Positions 35,485 to 46,036 are shown, counted from the stretch's first letter. The stretch is 64,000 nt of DNA from Ureibacillus xyleni (GCF_900217795.1 NZ_OBMQ01000009.1:84359-148358); one strand, 5' to 3'. Translations and numbers: made by a program. Notes: generated from the letters alone by a model not told the origin.

Positions 35485-36420
35485 ATGATTCAAGTCACAA
35501 CAAAAGACGTCATTGAAAAATTTAATTTAACGTTAGTCAGTGGTCACGATGGAGTTGGCCGTTATATTTCAACTAGTGATATTTCAAGACCTGGATTAGA
35601 GATGGCCGGCTACTTTACTCATTACCCAGCCAATCGTGTTCAATTAATTGGAAAGACAGAACTCTCTTTTTTTGAAATGCTCCCAACAGAATTAAAAAAA
35701 GAACGAATGTTAAAGCTTTGTTCACAAGATACACCTGCCATTGTTGTATCAAGAGGTTTAGAAGTCCCTGAAGAATTAATTTTTGCCTCAAACGAAAATA
35801 ATGTTCCGGTTCTAACAACTTCAATGCAAACAACAAGATTTTCGAGTAGATTAACAAATTTTCTTGAAAGTAAACTTGCACCCGTTACGGCTGTACATGG
35901 TGTACTAGTAGACGTTTATGGCATAGGTGTTTTGATTATTGGAAAAAGTGGTGTCGGTAAGAGTGAAACAGCTCTTGAGTTGGTCAAAAAAGGGCATCGA
36001 TTAGTTGCAGATGATTGTGTAGAAATTCGCCAAGAAGCTGAAAATTTATTGATTGGTAGCCCCCCACCACTTTTAGAGCATTTATTAGAAATTCGTGGTA
36101 TTGGCATTATTGATATTATGACTCTTTTCGGAGCAAGTGCAATACGACCTTATAAACGCGTAACCCTCATTATTGAACTCGAAAACTGGGATCCAGAAAA
36201 AACGTATGATCGCCTTGGACTCGATGAAGAGAAAATGAAAATTATTGATACGGATATCACAAAATTAACAATTCCAGTGCAACCAGGTAGAAATGTATCT
36301 GTAATCATTGAAGTTGTGGCAATGAATTATCGTCTCAAAAAAATGGGTGTGAATGCAGCTCAAGAATTTTCGAGAAGATTAGATGAGGTAATTGCAATTC
36401 ACGAGATAGAAGATATTTAA
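35485..36420 (+). CDS. hprK: HPr kinase/phosphorylase
   Basis: 311 aa. Walker [20 protein letters not shown] near residue 153, followed by [10 protein letters not shown], and the family signature [20 protein letters not shown] near 205. Phosphorylates Ser46 of HPr and Crh when fructose-1,6-bisphosphate is high and reverses it with phosphate, making pyrophosphate. First gene of hprK-lgt-ppaX-yvoF, the same order as in B. subtilis. It acts on Crh, encoded at 50.8 kb. Confidence 0.97.
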   Translation: MIQVTTKDVIEKFNLTLVSGHDGVGRYISTSDISRPGLEMAGYFTHYPANRVQLIGKTELSFFEMLPTELKKERMLKLCSQDTPAIVVSRGLEVPEELIFASNENNVPVLTTSMQTTRFSSRLTNFLESKLAPVTAVHGVLVDVYGIGVLIIGKSGVGKSETALELVKKGHRLVADDCVEIRQEAENLLIGSPPPLLEHLLEIRGIGIIDIMTLFGASAIRPYKRVTLIIELENWDPEKTYDRLGLDEEKMKIIDTDITKLTIPVQPGRNVSVIIEVVAMNYRLKKMGVNAAQEFSRRLDEVIAIHEIEDI

Positions 36421-36444
36421 TATTTTGTTTTGGAAGGGGTTATT

Positions 36445-37299
36445 ATGGAGAATATTTTACTTGCAATCGATCCAGTTGCTTTTTCATTTGGACCTATAAA
36501 GGTACGTTGGTATGGAATATTGATTGCTTTAGGGATTGTACTTGCCTATTTCATTGGTCAAAGGGAAGCAGTTAAACGCGGTCTACCCGAAAATTTCCTT
36601 GCAGACCTGTTAATTTGGGCAATTCCTATTTCAATCTTATCTGCACGAATTTATTACGTCATTATGAAGTGGGAATATTACGGGACTAACCCTGGGAAAA
36701 TCATTCAAATTTGGAATGGTGGTATTGCCATTCATGGTGCTTTAATAGGCGCTGTCATTACAGCTTACTTCTTTTGTCGTAGTAAAGGCGTTAGCTTTTT
36801 AAAAGTTGCAGATATTGCAGCACCAAGTATTTTAATAGGCCAAATTGTCGGTCGATGGGGTAACTTTATGAACCAAGAAGCTTTTGGAGGTCCTGTTTCT
36901 CGAGAGTTTCTAGAAAATTTAATGTTGCCTAATTGGATTATTGAACAAATGTATATAAAAGAATTGGGTACATATGTTCACCCAACATTTTTATATGAAT
37001 CTGTATGGAACTTAATCGGCTTAATTATTTTAATCTCTTTACGGAAAGTGAATTTACATCGAGGGGAAATTTTCTTCTCATATATGATTTGGTATTCTAT
37101 CGGACGTTTCTTTATCGAAGGAATGAGAACGGACAGCTTATATTTAATTGGTGAATTACGTTCGGCACAAGTCGTATCAATTCTATCAATCCTAATTGGA
37201 TTAGTAGCTATCATTTACAGAAGATGGAAAGTTAGACCTATTGTACGATATCTTGATCAAAAAGATACTAAAACAACAAAGGGTAAGAAACGAAAATAG
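36445..37299 (+). CDS. lgt: Prolipoprotein diacylglyceryl transferase
   Basis: A 284-aa integral membrane enzyme with about seven helices. Lgt signature [15 protein letters not shown] near residue 139, HPTFLYES near 185, and [10 protein letters not shown] with the essential His. Transfers diacylglycerol to the lipobox Cys of prelipoproteins such as PrsA, CccB and the binding proteins in this window. ATG 36445 chosen (GGAAGGGG 5 nt upstream) over one 5 codons earlier. Confidence 0.96.
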   Translation: MENILLAIDPVAFSFGPIKVRWYGILIALGIVLAYFIGQREAVKRGLPENFLADLLIWAIPISILSARIYYVIMKWEYYGTNPGKIIQIWNGGIAIHGALIGAVITAYFFCRSKGVSFLKVADIAAPSILIGQIVGRWGNFMNQEAFGGPVSREFLENLMLPNWIIEQMYIKELGTYVHPTFLYESVWNLIGLIILISLRKVNLHRGEIFFSYMIWYSIGRFFIEGMRTDSLYLIGELRSAQVVSILSILIGLVAIIYRRWKVRPIVRYLDQKDTKTTKGKKRK

Positions 37300-37313
37300 G
37301 GAAGTGAACATCA

Positions 37314-37949
37314 GTGAAAGCATTACTTTTTGATTTTGATGGGACATTATTAGATACAAATGAGTTAATTATTGAAACGTTTATGCATGTTTTAGAGGAG
37401 AGATTTCCTGGGCAATATTCGTCAAAAGATTGCATAAAATTTATCGGACCGTCATTAAAAGAAACGTTTGAACAAATCACACCAAATGAAGTAGACGAAA
37501 TGATTGAGAAATATCGACAATGGAATGAAGCGCATCACGATGAACTTGCTACAGAATTTGAGGGTGTGCTCCCTACATTAGAAAGGTTAAATGAACTTGG
37601 AATACGAATGGCGATTGTTTCTACAAAAAGAAGAGAAACAATTGAAAGAGGATTAGACCTTATGGGTGCAAAATCTTTCTTTGAATTTTGGATTGGTACT
37701 GACGATGTTCAACATGTAAAACCACACCCTGAACCTGTTCTGTTAGCCATTGATAAATTGGGGGTAGAAAAAGAACATGTCATAATGATCGGGGACAATT
37801 ACCATGATATCCAAGCAGGAAAAAATGCCGGAGTTAAAACTGCTGGTGTTGCATGGTCATTAAAAGGTGAAGCGTTCTTAAAACAGTTTAACCCTGATTA
37901 CATGTTGTCGCATATGTCGGATTTATTAACGGTTGTGAAGGAGTTATAA
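37314..37949 (+). CDS. ppaX: Pyrophosphatase PpaX, HAD family
   Basis: 211 aa. HAD motifs FDFDGTLLDTNE (residues 6-17), IVSTKRRETIERG, KPHPEPV and MIGDNYHDIQAG. GTG start with GGGAAGTG upstream, 14 nt after lgt. In B. subtilis PpaX removes pyrophosphate formed by HprK; the shared operon supports that role. Confidence 0.93.
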   Translation: MKALLFDFDGTLLDTNELIIETFMHVLEERFPGQYSSKDCIKFIGPSLKETFEQITPNEVDEMIEKYRQWNEAHHDELATEFEGVLPTLERLNELGIRMAIVSTKRRETIERGLDLMGAKSFFEFWIGTDDVQHVKPHPEPVLLAIDKLGVEKEHVIMIGDNYHDIQAGKNAGVKTAGVAWSLKGEAFLKQFNPDYMLSHMSDLLTVVKEL

Positions 37950-37953
37950 CTTT

Positions 37954-38466
37954 ATGAGGAAAACGGAGCGATATCCAGTACAAGGTGCAAACTCTTTATG
38001 GAAAGTTTATAAGACTGTTTCATTTTGGAAAGTAGTTAAGTGTTTCATATTTATACAAATTGGGCGAGTTACTCCATTTATGGCTATGAAAAATTGGATT
38101 TATCGAACGTTTTTACATATGAAAATTGGTGACAAAACTTCTTTAGCATTAATGGTTATGCCGGATTCTATGTTTCCTGAGAGAATTTCGATTGGGAACA
38201 ATACAATTATCGGATATAACACAACAATCCTTGCCCATGAATATTTAATAGAAGAATATCGTTTGGGCGATGTAAAAATTGGCAGTGAAGTAATGATTGG
38301 TGCAAATTCTACAATACTACCAGGCGTAGAAATTGGAGATGGTGCCATTGTTTCTGCAGCTACTCTTGTACATCGAGATGTTCCAGCAGGTAGTATGGTG
38401 GGGGGTAACCCAATGAAAATCATTTATACTGCTGAACAGATGGCAGATAGAAAGAGGAATAAATAA
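37954..38466 (+). CDS. yvoF: YvoF-like hexapeptide-repeat acyltransferase
   Basis: 170 aa. Left-handed beta-helix repeats (RISIGNNTIIGYNTTILAHE, KIGSEVMIGANSTILPGVEI, GDGAIVSAATLVHRDVPAGS) followed by GNPMKII, as in acetyltransferases of the maa/LacA type. The acceptor is unknown. Starts 4 nt after ppaX; last gene of the hprK operon. Confidence 0.88.
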   Translation: MRKTERYPVQGANSLWKVYKTVSFWKVVKCFIFIQIGRVTPFMAMKNWIYRTFLHMKIGDKTSLALMVMPDSMFPERISIGNNTIIGYNTTILAHEYLIEEYRLGDVKIGSEVMIGANSTILPGVEIGDGAIVSAATLVHRDVPAGSMVGGNPMKIIYTAEQMADRKRNK

Positions 38467-38485
38467 TAATCAACATTAATCTTGT

Positions 38486-38520
38486 ACTCACTATATTTCG
38501 AATAGTGAGTTTTTTCTTTT
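38486..38520 (+). terminator. hprK operon terminator
   Basis: ACTCACTAT - 7-nt loop - ATAGTGAGT followed by TTTTTCTTTT. Confidence 0.9.
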
Positions 38521-38566
38521 AAAGGTATAATAAAAAGGGCTAGACTCCTTTTATTTACAACTTGAG

Positions 38567-38595
38567 TTGACGTTCTTTTAAGAATTAGATACAAT
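38567..38595 (+). promoter_or_regulatory. his operon promoter
   Basis: TTGACG (38567-38572), 17-nt spacer and TACAAT (38590-38595). Transcription should begin near 38602, just before the tandem leader repeats. Confidence 0.82.
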
Positions 38596-38606
38596 ACTTT
38601 CATAAA

Positions 38607-38642
38607 CTAACTCTCTAGTTATCTAATTCTCTAGTGTACTAA
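38607..38642 (+). promoter_or_regulatory. Tandem 16-bp repeat in the his leader, candidate operator
   Basis: CTAACTCTCTAGTTAT (38607-38622) is followed at once by CTAATTCTCTAGTGTA (38623-38638), then CTAA again at 38639. 12 of 16 positions match and both contain TCTCTAGT. CTAG is the core recognised by TrpR-fold repressors. B. subtilis uses the TrpR-like YerC/HisR for histidine genes, so this may be its operator. No T-box sequence was found here. Confidence 0.55.
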
Positions 38643-38669
38643 AGTAAAAATGGTAGGATGTGGATTTTG

Positions 38670-39830
38670 ATGTCTTTAAAAATGTTTGAAAAACCGCTAG
38701 GAATGCGTGATACATTTCCGGTAATTTATGAAAAAATCGAAACTGTTCGACAAACAGGAAGAAAATTTTTACGCGCTCGTGGATACGATTTTATTGAAAC
38801 GCCAAGCTTAGAATATTTTGATACAGTCGGAAAAGCATCTGCAATTTACGATGCATCCCTTTTTAAATTAGTTGATAGTCAAGGAAACACTCTTGTACTT
38901 AGACCTGATATGACAACACCAATTGCACGTGTAGCTACATCAAAATTATTAAAAGAAAAAATCCCTTTGCGTCTTGCATACTTTGCCAACGTGTTTCGTG
39001 CACAACAAACTGAAGGTGGCCGACCAGCTGAGTTTGGACAAATGGGTATTGAAGTAATTGGTGATAGTACTGTTTTTGCTGATGCAGAAGTGATTATTAC
39101 TGCAATTCATTTAATTCAATCATTCGGAATAGAATCATTCAAAATTACGATTGGTCACGCAGGTGTCTTAAACTGCATTTTAAAAGATTATACAGAGAGC
39201 GATGAACAAGCAAGTACGCTTCGTAAACTATTAGTAGATCGAAATTATGTAGGGTTTGAAGAAGCGGTAGAGACTTTCCATTTACCTAAAACAAAATCAG
39301 ATGCATTGTTACAATTTATTAATGAAGCAACTACTTTCGCATCAATTGAAGAAATTGAGAAGTATGTTCGTAAAAACGATGCTTTAGAATATATGCAACA
39401 ATTAATAGAGTTAATTAAAGCGGCAGATTTATCTCAATATGTTGCCCTTGATTTTACACTTTCAAGCCATATGAACTACTACACTGGTATGCTATTTGAA
39501 GTATTTGCTGAAGGTAGTGGATTTGAATTAGGAAATGGTGGACGTTATGATGGGTTACTTCATCATTTTGGAAGTGAAGTAGGAGCAACAGGCTTTGGGA
39601 TTCGAATTGACCGACTACTAGAGGTTTTACCTTCAAAAGAAACTGAGGACGAAACAGTTGCTGTTATATTCAATGAACTTGAATATATGAAGGCTCTTCA
39701 AATTGCAAACAATTTACGTGAAGAAGGAAAACGTGTGACTTTGCAATCGAAAAATGGATTAATCAATGAAGAAGCATTTACGAAACAATTTGGTCAGGTT
39801 GTTTATGTTAGCCAGGAGGATTTAGCATAA
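38670..39830 (+). CDS. hisZ: ATP phosphoribosyltransferase regulatory subunit
   Basis: 386 aa, a class II aminoacyl-tRNA synthetase-like (HisRS paralogue) protein: [23 protein letters not shown] and [11 protein letters not shown]. It lacks the tRNA-binding C-terminal domain. Forms the octameric enzyme with short HisG. Start ATG 38670 is the best fit to homologues; other starts lie 1-4 codons upstream. First gene of the his operon. Confidence 0.94.
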   Translation: MSLKMFEKPLGMRDTFPVIYEKIETVRQTGRKFLRARGYDFIETPSLEYFDTVGKASAIYDASLFKLVDSQGNTLVLRPDMTTPIARVATSKLLKEKIPLRLAYFANVFRAQQTEGGRPAEFGQMGIEVIGDSTVFADAEVIITAIHLIQSFGIESFKITIGHAGVLNCILKDYTESDEQASTLRKLLVDRNYVGFEEAVETFHLPKTKSDALLQFINEATTFASIEEIEKYVRKNDALEYMQQLIELIKAADLSQYVALDFTLSSHMNYYTGMLFEVFAEGSGFELGNGGRYDGLLHHFGSEVGATGFGIRIDRLLEVLPSKETEDETVAVIFNELEYMKALQIANNLREEGKRVTLQSKNGLINEEAFTKQFGQVVYVSQEDLA

Positions 39831-40453
39831 TGAGTGAATTAACTATTGCAATGCCAAAAGGTCGAATTTTTGAAGAAGCATATCAAATGTTAATCGATGT
39901 CGGTTTTAATTTACCAGAGGAAGTAGAAATGTCTCGTAAACTAATGATCGAAATACCTGAAGAGAAAATTCGTTTTATTTTGGCAAAACCAACAGACGTA
40001 CCAGTATACGTAGAACATGGAGTAGCTGACATTGGAATTGCTGGGAAAGATACACTATTAGAACAAAAAAGAAATGTGCATGAGTTGCTAGATTTAAAAA
40101 TTAGCCAGTGTTATATTGCATCTGCTGGATTACCAAACACAACAATGAACGAGATTGCTCCACGTATTGCTACAAAATATCCAAATATTGCGATGAACTA
40201 TTATAAAGAAATTGGAGAACAAGTGGAAATCATCGAGTTAAATGGTTCCATTGAATTAGCACCAATGATTGGCTTAGCAGATCGAATTGTTGATATTGTT
40301 TCAACTGGACGCACTTTAAAAGAAAATGGCCTTGTTGAATATGAACATATTACAGATGTTTCATCCCGACTAATTGCCAATCCAGTAAGCTACCGTATGA
40401 AAAGTGCGCGGATCCAAGAATTAGTGACTCGATTAAAAAAATTTGTTAATTAG
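39830..40453 (+). CDS. hisG: ATP phosphoribosyltransferase catalytic subunit, short form
   Basis: 207 aa. [14 protein letters not shown] near the N-terminus and [16 protein letters not shown] (PRPP loop) near residue 152. The short form lacks the C-terminal feedback domain and needs HisZ. ATG overlaps the last base of the hisZ stop (TAATG). Confidence 0.97.
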   Translation: MSELTIAMPKGRIFEEAYQMLIDVGFNLPEEVEMSRKLMIEIPEEKIRFILAKPTDVPVYVEHGVADIGIAGKDTLLEQKRNVHELLDLKISQCYIASAGLPNTTMNEIAPRIATKYPNIAMNYYKEIGEQVEIIELNGSIELAPMIGLADRIVDIVSTGRTLKENGLVEYEHITDVSSRLIANPVSYRMKSARIQELVTRLKKFVN

Positions 40454-40468
40454 AGAGAAGGACGACTT

Positions 40469-41749
40469 GTGAAAATTACAAAATTAACAAACAACATTTC
40501 TTTAAAAAGACAGCTTGAAAGTGGAAATGAAGACCAATTAAAAACAGTTCGCAACGTGCTTCAAGATGTACGTGAAAATGGTGATGAAGCTGTTCGAAAA
40601 TATAGTGAAATGTGGGATGGTATTAAACTAGATACCTTCCGAGTTTCTCAGCAGGAAATTGAAGAAGCTGTAGCAAACTTTGATGAACAATTAAAAAGTG
40701 ATTTAGAAGAAGCAGCGGCAAACATTCGTTACTACCACGAGGCGCAAAAAAGAGAAGGCTATAAATTGCCACTATCTAACGGATCTTGGTTAGCACAACG
40801 TATTATTCCACTCGATGCTGTTGGATTATATGTACCAGGGGGGTCTGCAGCATATCCTTCTTCAGTCTTAATGAATGTAATTCCTGCTCAAGTTGCAGGA
40901 GTAGAGCGTATTGTCATTACATCACCAGCTGGAAAAGACGGCAAATTACCAGATGCAGTATTAGTCGCAGCATCCATTCTTGGAGTGAATGAAATTTATA
41001 AAGTTGGTGGAGCACAAGCAATAGCGGCTCTTGCTTATGGAACTGAGACGATTGCTCCAGTTGACAAAATTACTGGTCCTGGAAATATTTATGTTGCTTT
41101 AGCAAAACGTGAAGTTTTTGGGGAAGTAGCAATTGATATGATTGCTGGACCAAGTGAAATTGCCGTTCTTGCAGATGACTCGGCTTACGCGGATGAAGTA
41201 GCAGCTGACCTTTTATCTCAAGCTGAACACGATGCTTTAGCATGTGCTGTATTAATCACAACAAGTGAACGACTTGCAAATGAGGTTGCTGAGGAAGTAG
41301 AGAAACAACTGCGCCAACTTCCACGTGAGGCTATTGCACGTAAATCGATTGAAAACTTTGGTCAAATTTATATTGCTGAGTCAATGGAGCAAGCAATAGA
41401 AGCAGTAAATTCATTAGCGCCTGAACATTTAGAAGTAGTAACTGTAAATGCCGAAAGTGACGTAGAGAAAATTCGCCATGCTGGTGCTATTTTTGTAGGG
41501 CGTTATAGTTCAGAACCAGTAGGAGATTATTTTGCAGGTACAAATCACGTTTTACCAACAAACAGTACAGCGCGTTTTGCAAGTGGCTTAAATGTTGATG
41601 ACTTTATCAAACGTGCTAATGTCGTTTATTATAGTGAACAAACATGGCAAGAAAGTGCACCGAAAATTGCACGACTTGCTCGAATGGAAGGATTAGAAGG
41701 ACATGCCCGTGCTGTAGAATCTCGTGGCTGGTCTAAAGGAGATAAATAA
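40469..41749 (+). CDS. hisD: Histidinol dehydrogenase
   Basis: 426 aa. VPGGSAAYPSSVLMNVIPA, KITGPGNIYVALAKREVFG, and the zinc/catalytic segment LLSQAEHDALACAVLIT near residue 250, then APEHLEV and GTNHVLPT. Oxidises histidinol to histidine in two NAD-dependent steps. GTG start with GAAGG upstream. Confidence 0.97.
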   Translation: MKITKLTNNISLKRQLESGNEDQLKTVRNVLQDVRENGDEAVRKYSEMWDGIKLDTFRVSQQEIEEAVANFDEQLKSDLEEAAANIRYYHEAQKREGYKLPLSNGSWLAQRIIPLDAVGLYVPGGSAAYPSSVLMNVIPAQVAGVERIVITSPAGKDGKLPDAVLVAASILGVNEIYKVGGAQAIAALAYGTETIAPVDKITGPGNIYVALAKREVFGEVAIDMIAGPSEIAVLADDSAYADEVAADLLSQAEHDALACAVLITTSERLANEVAEEVEKQLRQLPREAIARKSIENFGQIYIAESMEQAIEAVNSLAPEHLEVVTVNAESDVEKIRHAGAIFVGRYSSEPVGDYFAGTNHVLPTNSTARFASGLNVDDFIKRANVVYYSEQTWQESAPKIARLARMEGLEGHARAVESRGWSKGDK

Positions 41750-41750
41750 T

Positions 41751-42356
41751 ATGACGGAATTAAAACGTAGAATTTCAACAATTGAGCGTAAAACGAACGA
41801 AACTAAAATTTTAGTGGAAATTGATTTAGATGGTGATGGTAAAGCAGAAGTAAATACAGGTGTCCCTTTCATGGATCACATGCTTGATTTGTTTTTAAAG
41901 CACGGTTTATTTAATGGTAAAATTATTGCAGATGGTGATACACACATTGATGACCATCATACAACAGAAGATATCGGTATCGTGTTAGGTCAAGCAGTTC
42001 GTGAAGCTTTAGGTGATAAAAAAGGTATTAAACGTTATGGTAATGCATTTGTTCCAATGGATGACGCATTAGCCCAAGTAGTGATTGATTGTTCAAATCG
42101 TCCTCATCTTGAATATCGTGTTGAGCCGGCATTAACACAAAAAGTTGGAACATTTGATACAGAACTTATACATGAATTCTTATGGAAATTTGCATTAGAA
42201 GCTCGTATGAATGTTCACGTCATTGTTCCTTATGGTCAAAATACGCATCATATTATAGAAGCTATTTTTAAAGCGCTAGCTCGTGCAATTGATGATGCGG
42301 TACAAATTGATCCTCGTGTGAAAGGCGTACCGTCAACGAAAGGACTTTTAACATGA
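41751..42356 (+). CDS. hisB: Imidazoleglycerol-phosphate dehydratase
   Basis: 201 aa. Metal-binding signatures VPFMDHMLDLFLKHG near residue 40 and DTHIDDHHTTEDIGIVLG near 63, with a second HHIIEAIFKALARA near 163. ATG 41751 follows AAAGGAG; the frame extends into hisD, but that extension is rejected. Monofunctional, without a phosphatase domain. Confidence 0.97.
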   Translation: MTELKRRISTIERKTNETKILVEIDLDGDGKAEVNTGVPFMDHMLDLFLKHGLFNGKIIADGDTHIDDHHTTEDIGIVLGQAVREALGDKKGIKRYGNAFVPMDDALAQVVIDCSNRPHLEYRVEPALTQKVGTFDTELIHEFLWKFALEARMNVHVIVPYGQNTHHIIEAIFKALARAIDDAVQIDPRVKGVPSTKGLLT

Positions 42357-42997
42357 TAATTGGTGTAATTGATTATGGAATGGGTAATTTATTCAGTGTT
42401 GAACAAGCTTTAAAACGTTTGAATTGTGAAGTAGTCGTTTCAGCAGATCCTGTCACACTAGCTGCAACAGATGCATTAATTTTACCAGGTGTAGGGGCCT
42501 TCCCTGATGCAATGAAACGTTTATCTGAAACAGGTTTAGACCAGTTTATCCGCCAGCAAGTAGATGCGAAAAAGCCCCTACTTGGAATTTGCCTTGGGAT
42601 GCAATTGCTATTTGAGGAAAGTGAAGAAGTAACCCCAACAAAAGGTTTTAGCTTCTTTAAAGGAAAAATTACGAGATTCTCAGGTGATAGCGAGTTTGGA
42701 AAATACCGTGTGCCACATATGGGATGGAATACGTTAGAGTTCCAAACACTTCCCAATTGGCTAGAAAACAAAACGCTACCTGAGAGTAAATATGTATATT
42801 TTGTTCATTCCTTCTACGGGGCAAACATTGATCGCGAACAACTAGTAGCAAGCGCCGATTACTTTGGCGTTGAAGTACCTGGTGTTGTGCAAGCAGGTTC
42901 TGTTTGCGGCATGCAGTTCCACCCTGAAAAATCAGGAGAATTCGGCGTGTTTTTACTTGAACAATGGCTAAATGGTGTGGGGGTGCTTGCATGTTAA
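42353..42997 (+). CDS. hisH: Imidazole glycerol phosphate synthase, glutaminase subunit
   Basis: 214 aa, class I glutamine amidotransferase: nucleophile Cys in [11 protein letters not shown] near residue 80, triad QFHPEKSG near 190, and the N-terminal [15 protein letters not shown]. Feeds ammonia to HisF. Overlaps hisB by 4 nt, and its end overlaps hisF by 7 nt. In most Bacillales hisA lies between hisH and hisF; here there is no room for it. Confidence 0.97.
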   Translation: MIIGVIDYGMGNLFSVEQALKRLNCEVVVSADPVTLAATDALILPGVGAFPDAMKRLSETGLDQFIRQQVDAKKPLLGICLGMQLLFEESEEVTPTKGFSFFKGKITRFSGDSEFGKYRVPHMGWNTLEFQTLPNWLENKTLPESKYVYFVHSFYGANIDREQLVASADYFGVEVPGVVQAGSVCGMQFHPEKSGEFGVFLLEQWLNGVGVLAC

Positions 42998-43749
42998 CAA
43001 AACGTATTATTCCTTGCCTTGATGTAAAAGAAGGACGAGTTGTAAAAGGGATTCAATTTGTAGAACTTCGTGATGCCGGAGACCCTGTTGAACTTGCGAA
43101 ATTTTACGATGAACAAGGTGCCGATGAATTAGTATTTTTAGATATTTCAGCTTCCCATGAAGGCCGTGAAACAATGGTGGACGTTGTAAGACAAACTGCT
43201 GCAACTCTTGCCATTCCTTTTACTGTTGGTGGAGGTATTCGTACTCTTGACGATATGAAGCGAATCTTACGCGCTGGAGCAGATAAAGTATCTGTCAATA
43301 CTTCCGCTTTAGAAAGACCAGAGCTTATTAAAGAAGGTTCTGATTTCTTTGGTGCCCAGTGTATTGTTGTTGCCATTGATGCGCGTTACAGTGAAGAAGA
43401 TGGAACTTGGATGGTGTATACTCATGGTGGGCGTAATAAAACAAACTGGCAAGCAGTTGAATGGGCAAAAGAGGCTGTTCGTTTAGGTGCAGGTGAAATA
43501 TTATTAACAAGTATGAACCAAGATGGTGAAAAGTCTGGTTTTGATTTAGCGCTAACAAAAGCAGTGCGTGATGCTGTAACTGTGCCAGTAATTGCAAGCG
43601 GTGGCGCAGGAAATGCTGAACACTTTGTGGAAGTTCTACAAGATGTGGATGCAGATGCAGCATTAGCAGCGTCAATTTTCCATTACAAAGAGACAAGCGT
43701 TGCAGAAGTAAAAGCGCACCTTAGAGAAAAAGGAGTATGTGTAAGATGA
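42991..43749 (+). CDS. hisF: Imidazole glycerol phosphate synthase, cyclase subunit
   Basis: 252-aa beta/alpha barrel. [18 protein letters not shown] with the catalytic Asp near residue 11, [20 protein letters not shown], and [10 protein letters not shown] with the second Asp near 130. This is HisF and not HisA, which would begin PAIDL. ATG 42991 follows GGGGGTG; translation is coupled to hisH. Confidence 0.97.
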   Translation: MLTKRIIPCLDVKEGRVVKGIQFVELRDAGDPVELAKFYDEQGADELVFLDISASHEGRETMVDVVRQTAATLAIPFTVGGGIRTLDDMKRILRAGADKVSVNTSALERPELIKEGSDFFGAQCIVVAIDARYSEEDGTWMVYTHGGRNKTNWQAVEWAKEAVRLGAGEILLTSMNQDGEKSGFDLALTKAVRDAVTVPVIASGGAGNAEHFVEVLQDVDADAALAASIFHYKETSVAEVKAHLREKGVCVR

Positions 43750-44381
43750 TTGAAGGATTAAAGTTTGACGAAAAAGGATTAATCACTGCTGTTGTACAAC
43801 ACGCACAAAGCAAAGAAGTATTAACAGTTGCTTATATGAATGAAGAATCATTACAAAAAACAATTGAATCAGGTGAAACTTGGTTTTTCTCGCGTTCTCG
43901 TAATGAGCTTTGGCACAAAGGGGAAACAAGTGGTAATACACAAAAGGTTGTTTCAATTAAAGCGGATTGTGACAAAGATGCATTAGTTGTAGAAGTTTTA
44001 CCTACAGGACCAGCATGTCACAATGGTACGACTTCTTGTTTTACAGAAACAATTGCAGAAAAACAAAGTGTTGGATCCGTTGACATTATTCATGAGCTTG
44101 TAGAAGTGATACGTCAACGTGAAATTGATATGCCAGAAGGTGCTTACACTACATACTTATTTGACAAAGGAATCGATAAAATTTGTAAAAAAGTTGGAGA
44201 AGAAGCAACTGAGGTTGTTATCGGTGCAAAAAATCGCGACGCAGAAGAAGTGAAATGGGAAGCTGCAGATTTAATTTACCACCTATTAGTATTATTGCAA
44301 GAACAAAAAATTGATGTTTATGATGTTCTTGGTGTACTTAAAAGCCGTCATGAAGAAAAAAGAGCAAGTACAAAAAGTTAG
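43746..44381 (+). CDS. hisI: Bifunctional phosphoribosyl-AMP cyclohydrolase / phosphoribosyl-ATP pyrophosphatase
   Basis: 211-aa HisIE fusion. The HisI part has [16 protein letters not shown] and the metal cysteines in [10 protein letters not shown]. The HisE part (from about residue 115) has the [16 protein letters not shown] and [14 protein letters not shown] helices. ATG 43746 overlaps the hisF stop by 4 nt. Last gene of the operon. Confidence 0.96.
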   Translation: MIEGLKFDEKGLITAVVQHAQSKEVLTVAYMNEESLQKTIESGETWFFSRSRNELWHKGETSGNTQKVVSIKADCDKDALVVEVLPTGPACHNGTTSCFTETIAEKQSVGSVDIIHELVEVIRQREIDMPEGAYTTYLFDKGIDKICKKVGEEATEVVIGAKNRDAEEVKWEAADLIYHLLVLLQEQKIDVYDVLGVLKSRHEEKRASTKS

Positions 44382-44436
44382 GTTTGAAAATAGATTATTA
44401 CGAACATGATTATAATGACTATTAACTTAATTGTGT

Positions 44437-44488
44437 TATAATAAAATTAATTGTTAAAGGAACGTACTCAACATACGTTCCTATTTTC
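44437..44488 (+). promoter_or_regulatory. Probable yvcD promoter -10 followed by a leader hairpin
   Basis: TATAAT at 44437-44442, with only a weak ATGACT-like -35 box upstream. Then GGAACGTA - CTCAACA - TACGTTCC (44459-44481) and TATTTTC. The hairpin lies between this -10 box and the yvcD start, so it is either the his terminator or part of the yvcD leader. Confidence 0.55.
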
Positions 44489-44506
44489 ATGTTCGGAGGA
44501 TTTAAC

Positions 44507-46036
44507 TTGGAAAAAAAGCGTCGAAAAGAAAAACTGAATAATGTCGTACCATTTATTCCTGATGGCGATTATTACTTTAATAAAGCACTTAAAGCCATAG
44601 ATAAAGATCAAATGGATAAGGCTTATAAATATATGAAGCGTGCTGCGGAGCTTAGTCCAGACGATGCCCATGTGTTAATGCAATTTGGCATTTTAGAGAT
44701 GGAAGCGCAAAATTTCGAAAAAGCATATGAACTGATTCATACTGCATATAGTCTTGAGCCTAGTGAAGCGGAACATGTTTTCTTTTTAGCTGAAATATCA
44801 GGTTGTATCGGATTAATGCGAGACGCTCAAAAATATGCCGAAATGTATTTACAAATGGAACCAGATGGAATGTATGTACAGGAAGCGGAAGACATTTTAG
44901 ATTTTGTTCAGTATGAAGAAAATGAAGTTGAGTTTTTAGATGATGAAGAATCACAAAAAATGATTGTCCAAGAAAAAGCTCGACGCTTAATGGAAGATGG
45001 AAATTTTCCTGGAGCGATTGAAGTGTTAGAACAAATAATCGAAACTTATCCTGATCTATGGCCAGCCTATAACAATTTAGCATTGGCTTATTTTTATGTA
45101 GGAGAAACAGAACAATCTAAAGCACTGTTACATACTGTTCTACGAGAGAACCATGGCAATTTACATGCACTTTGTAACTTAACGGTCGTTGCGTATTATG
45201 AAAAAAATGATGAAGAACTTATAGCATTGCTAGAAGTTTTGAAGAAGATTAATCCATATGACTGGGAAAATCGTTATAAATTAGGAGCAACACTCGCCCT
45301 TGTTGGACAGAATGAGCTAGCTTATAAATGGCTTCAAAGCATGAAAAAACGTGGCTACTTAGGGGATGCTGGTTTTTATTTCTGGTTAGCACAATCTGCA
45401 TATTTTAGTGGTCGAGTTGAAGAAGGAAAAGCTGCATGGAAAACCCTCGTTGAAATGGATCCCTCTAAAGAAGGGTTTGAACCGTGGTTGCATATTACTG
45501 AAGAGACAGATGTCAATTCATTAGAGCAAAATCGTGAAGTAATAATTGAGAAAATTAATAGCAAATATAGTGCTCATCGAATGTTTGGCTTCTTTTTATT
45601 AAGTAAATCTGCTCATAAGCAAGAAATAATCGCGCATCCTAAATTGATTGATCTTGCTAAGTATAGTGGTGTGGAAAAACTATGTCTTGCTTATGCGCTA
45701 AAACACACATTTGACAAAAATAATTCATTGGAAAAACTTTTTGTTCGTTCAATGGAAGTAGCTGAGGAACTTTATAATAAATGTGGAACGATTACAATTG
45801 AATCTCAATATTTATTTCAAATGTGGTTTGTGCTGAGTGAAAGAGCCTTGAAAGAATCTTATGAATTTAAAAATATTAAAGCTTTAGCAGCATCCGTTGA
45901 ATATATGTTTTACTCGACAATTAATAGCGAAAAAATTACAAAAAAACATTACGCAAAAAAGTACGGTATATCAGTAGCAACGTTATCAAAATATATTGAA
46001 GAACTTGTTCAATTTTTACCTTTTGATTCAAAGTAG
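44507..46036 (+). CDS. yvcD: TPR-repeat protein YvcD
   Basis: 509 aa built of tetratricopeptide-like helices (KYMKRAAELSPDDAHVLMQF, AIEVLEQIIETYPDLWPAYNN, ALAYFYVGETEQSKALLHTV). No signal peptide or membrane segment. TTG start at 44507 with CGGAGGA 6 nt upstream; an ATG 6 codons earlier lies before that site. Same place as B. subtilis yvcD, before trxB. Function unknown, probably protein-protein contact. Confidence 0.86.
   Translation: MEKKRRKEKLNNVVPFIPDGDYYFNKALKAIDKDQMDKAYKYMKRAAELSPDDAHVLMQFGILEMEAQNFEKAYELIHTAYSLEPSEAEHVFFLAEISGCIGLMRDAQKYAEMYLQMEPDGMYVQEAEDILDFVQYEENEVEFLDDEESQKMIVQEKARRLMEDGNFPGAIEVLEQIIETYPDLWPAYNNLALAYFYVGETEQSKALLHTVLRENHGNLHALCNLTVVAYYEKNDEELIALLEVLKKINPYDWENRYKLGATLALVGQNELAYKWLQSMKKRGYLGDAGFYFWLAQSAYFSGRVEEGKAAWKTLVEMDPSKEGFEPWLHITEETDVNSLEQNREVIIEKINSKYSAHRMFGFFLLSKSAHKQEIIAHPKLIDLAKYSGVEKLCLAYALKHTFDKNNSLEKLFVRSMEVAEELYNKCGTITIESQYLFQMWFVLSERALKESYEFKNIKALAASVEYMFYSTINSEKITKKHYAKKYGISVATLSKYIEELVQFLPFDSK

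Noticed and set aside
42991..43749. Reading the gene after hisH as hisA
   Set aside because: It has the HisF N-terminus ([13 protein letters not shown]) and HisF catalytic aspartates, not the HisA PAIDL start.
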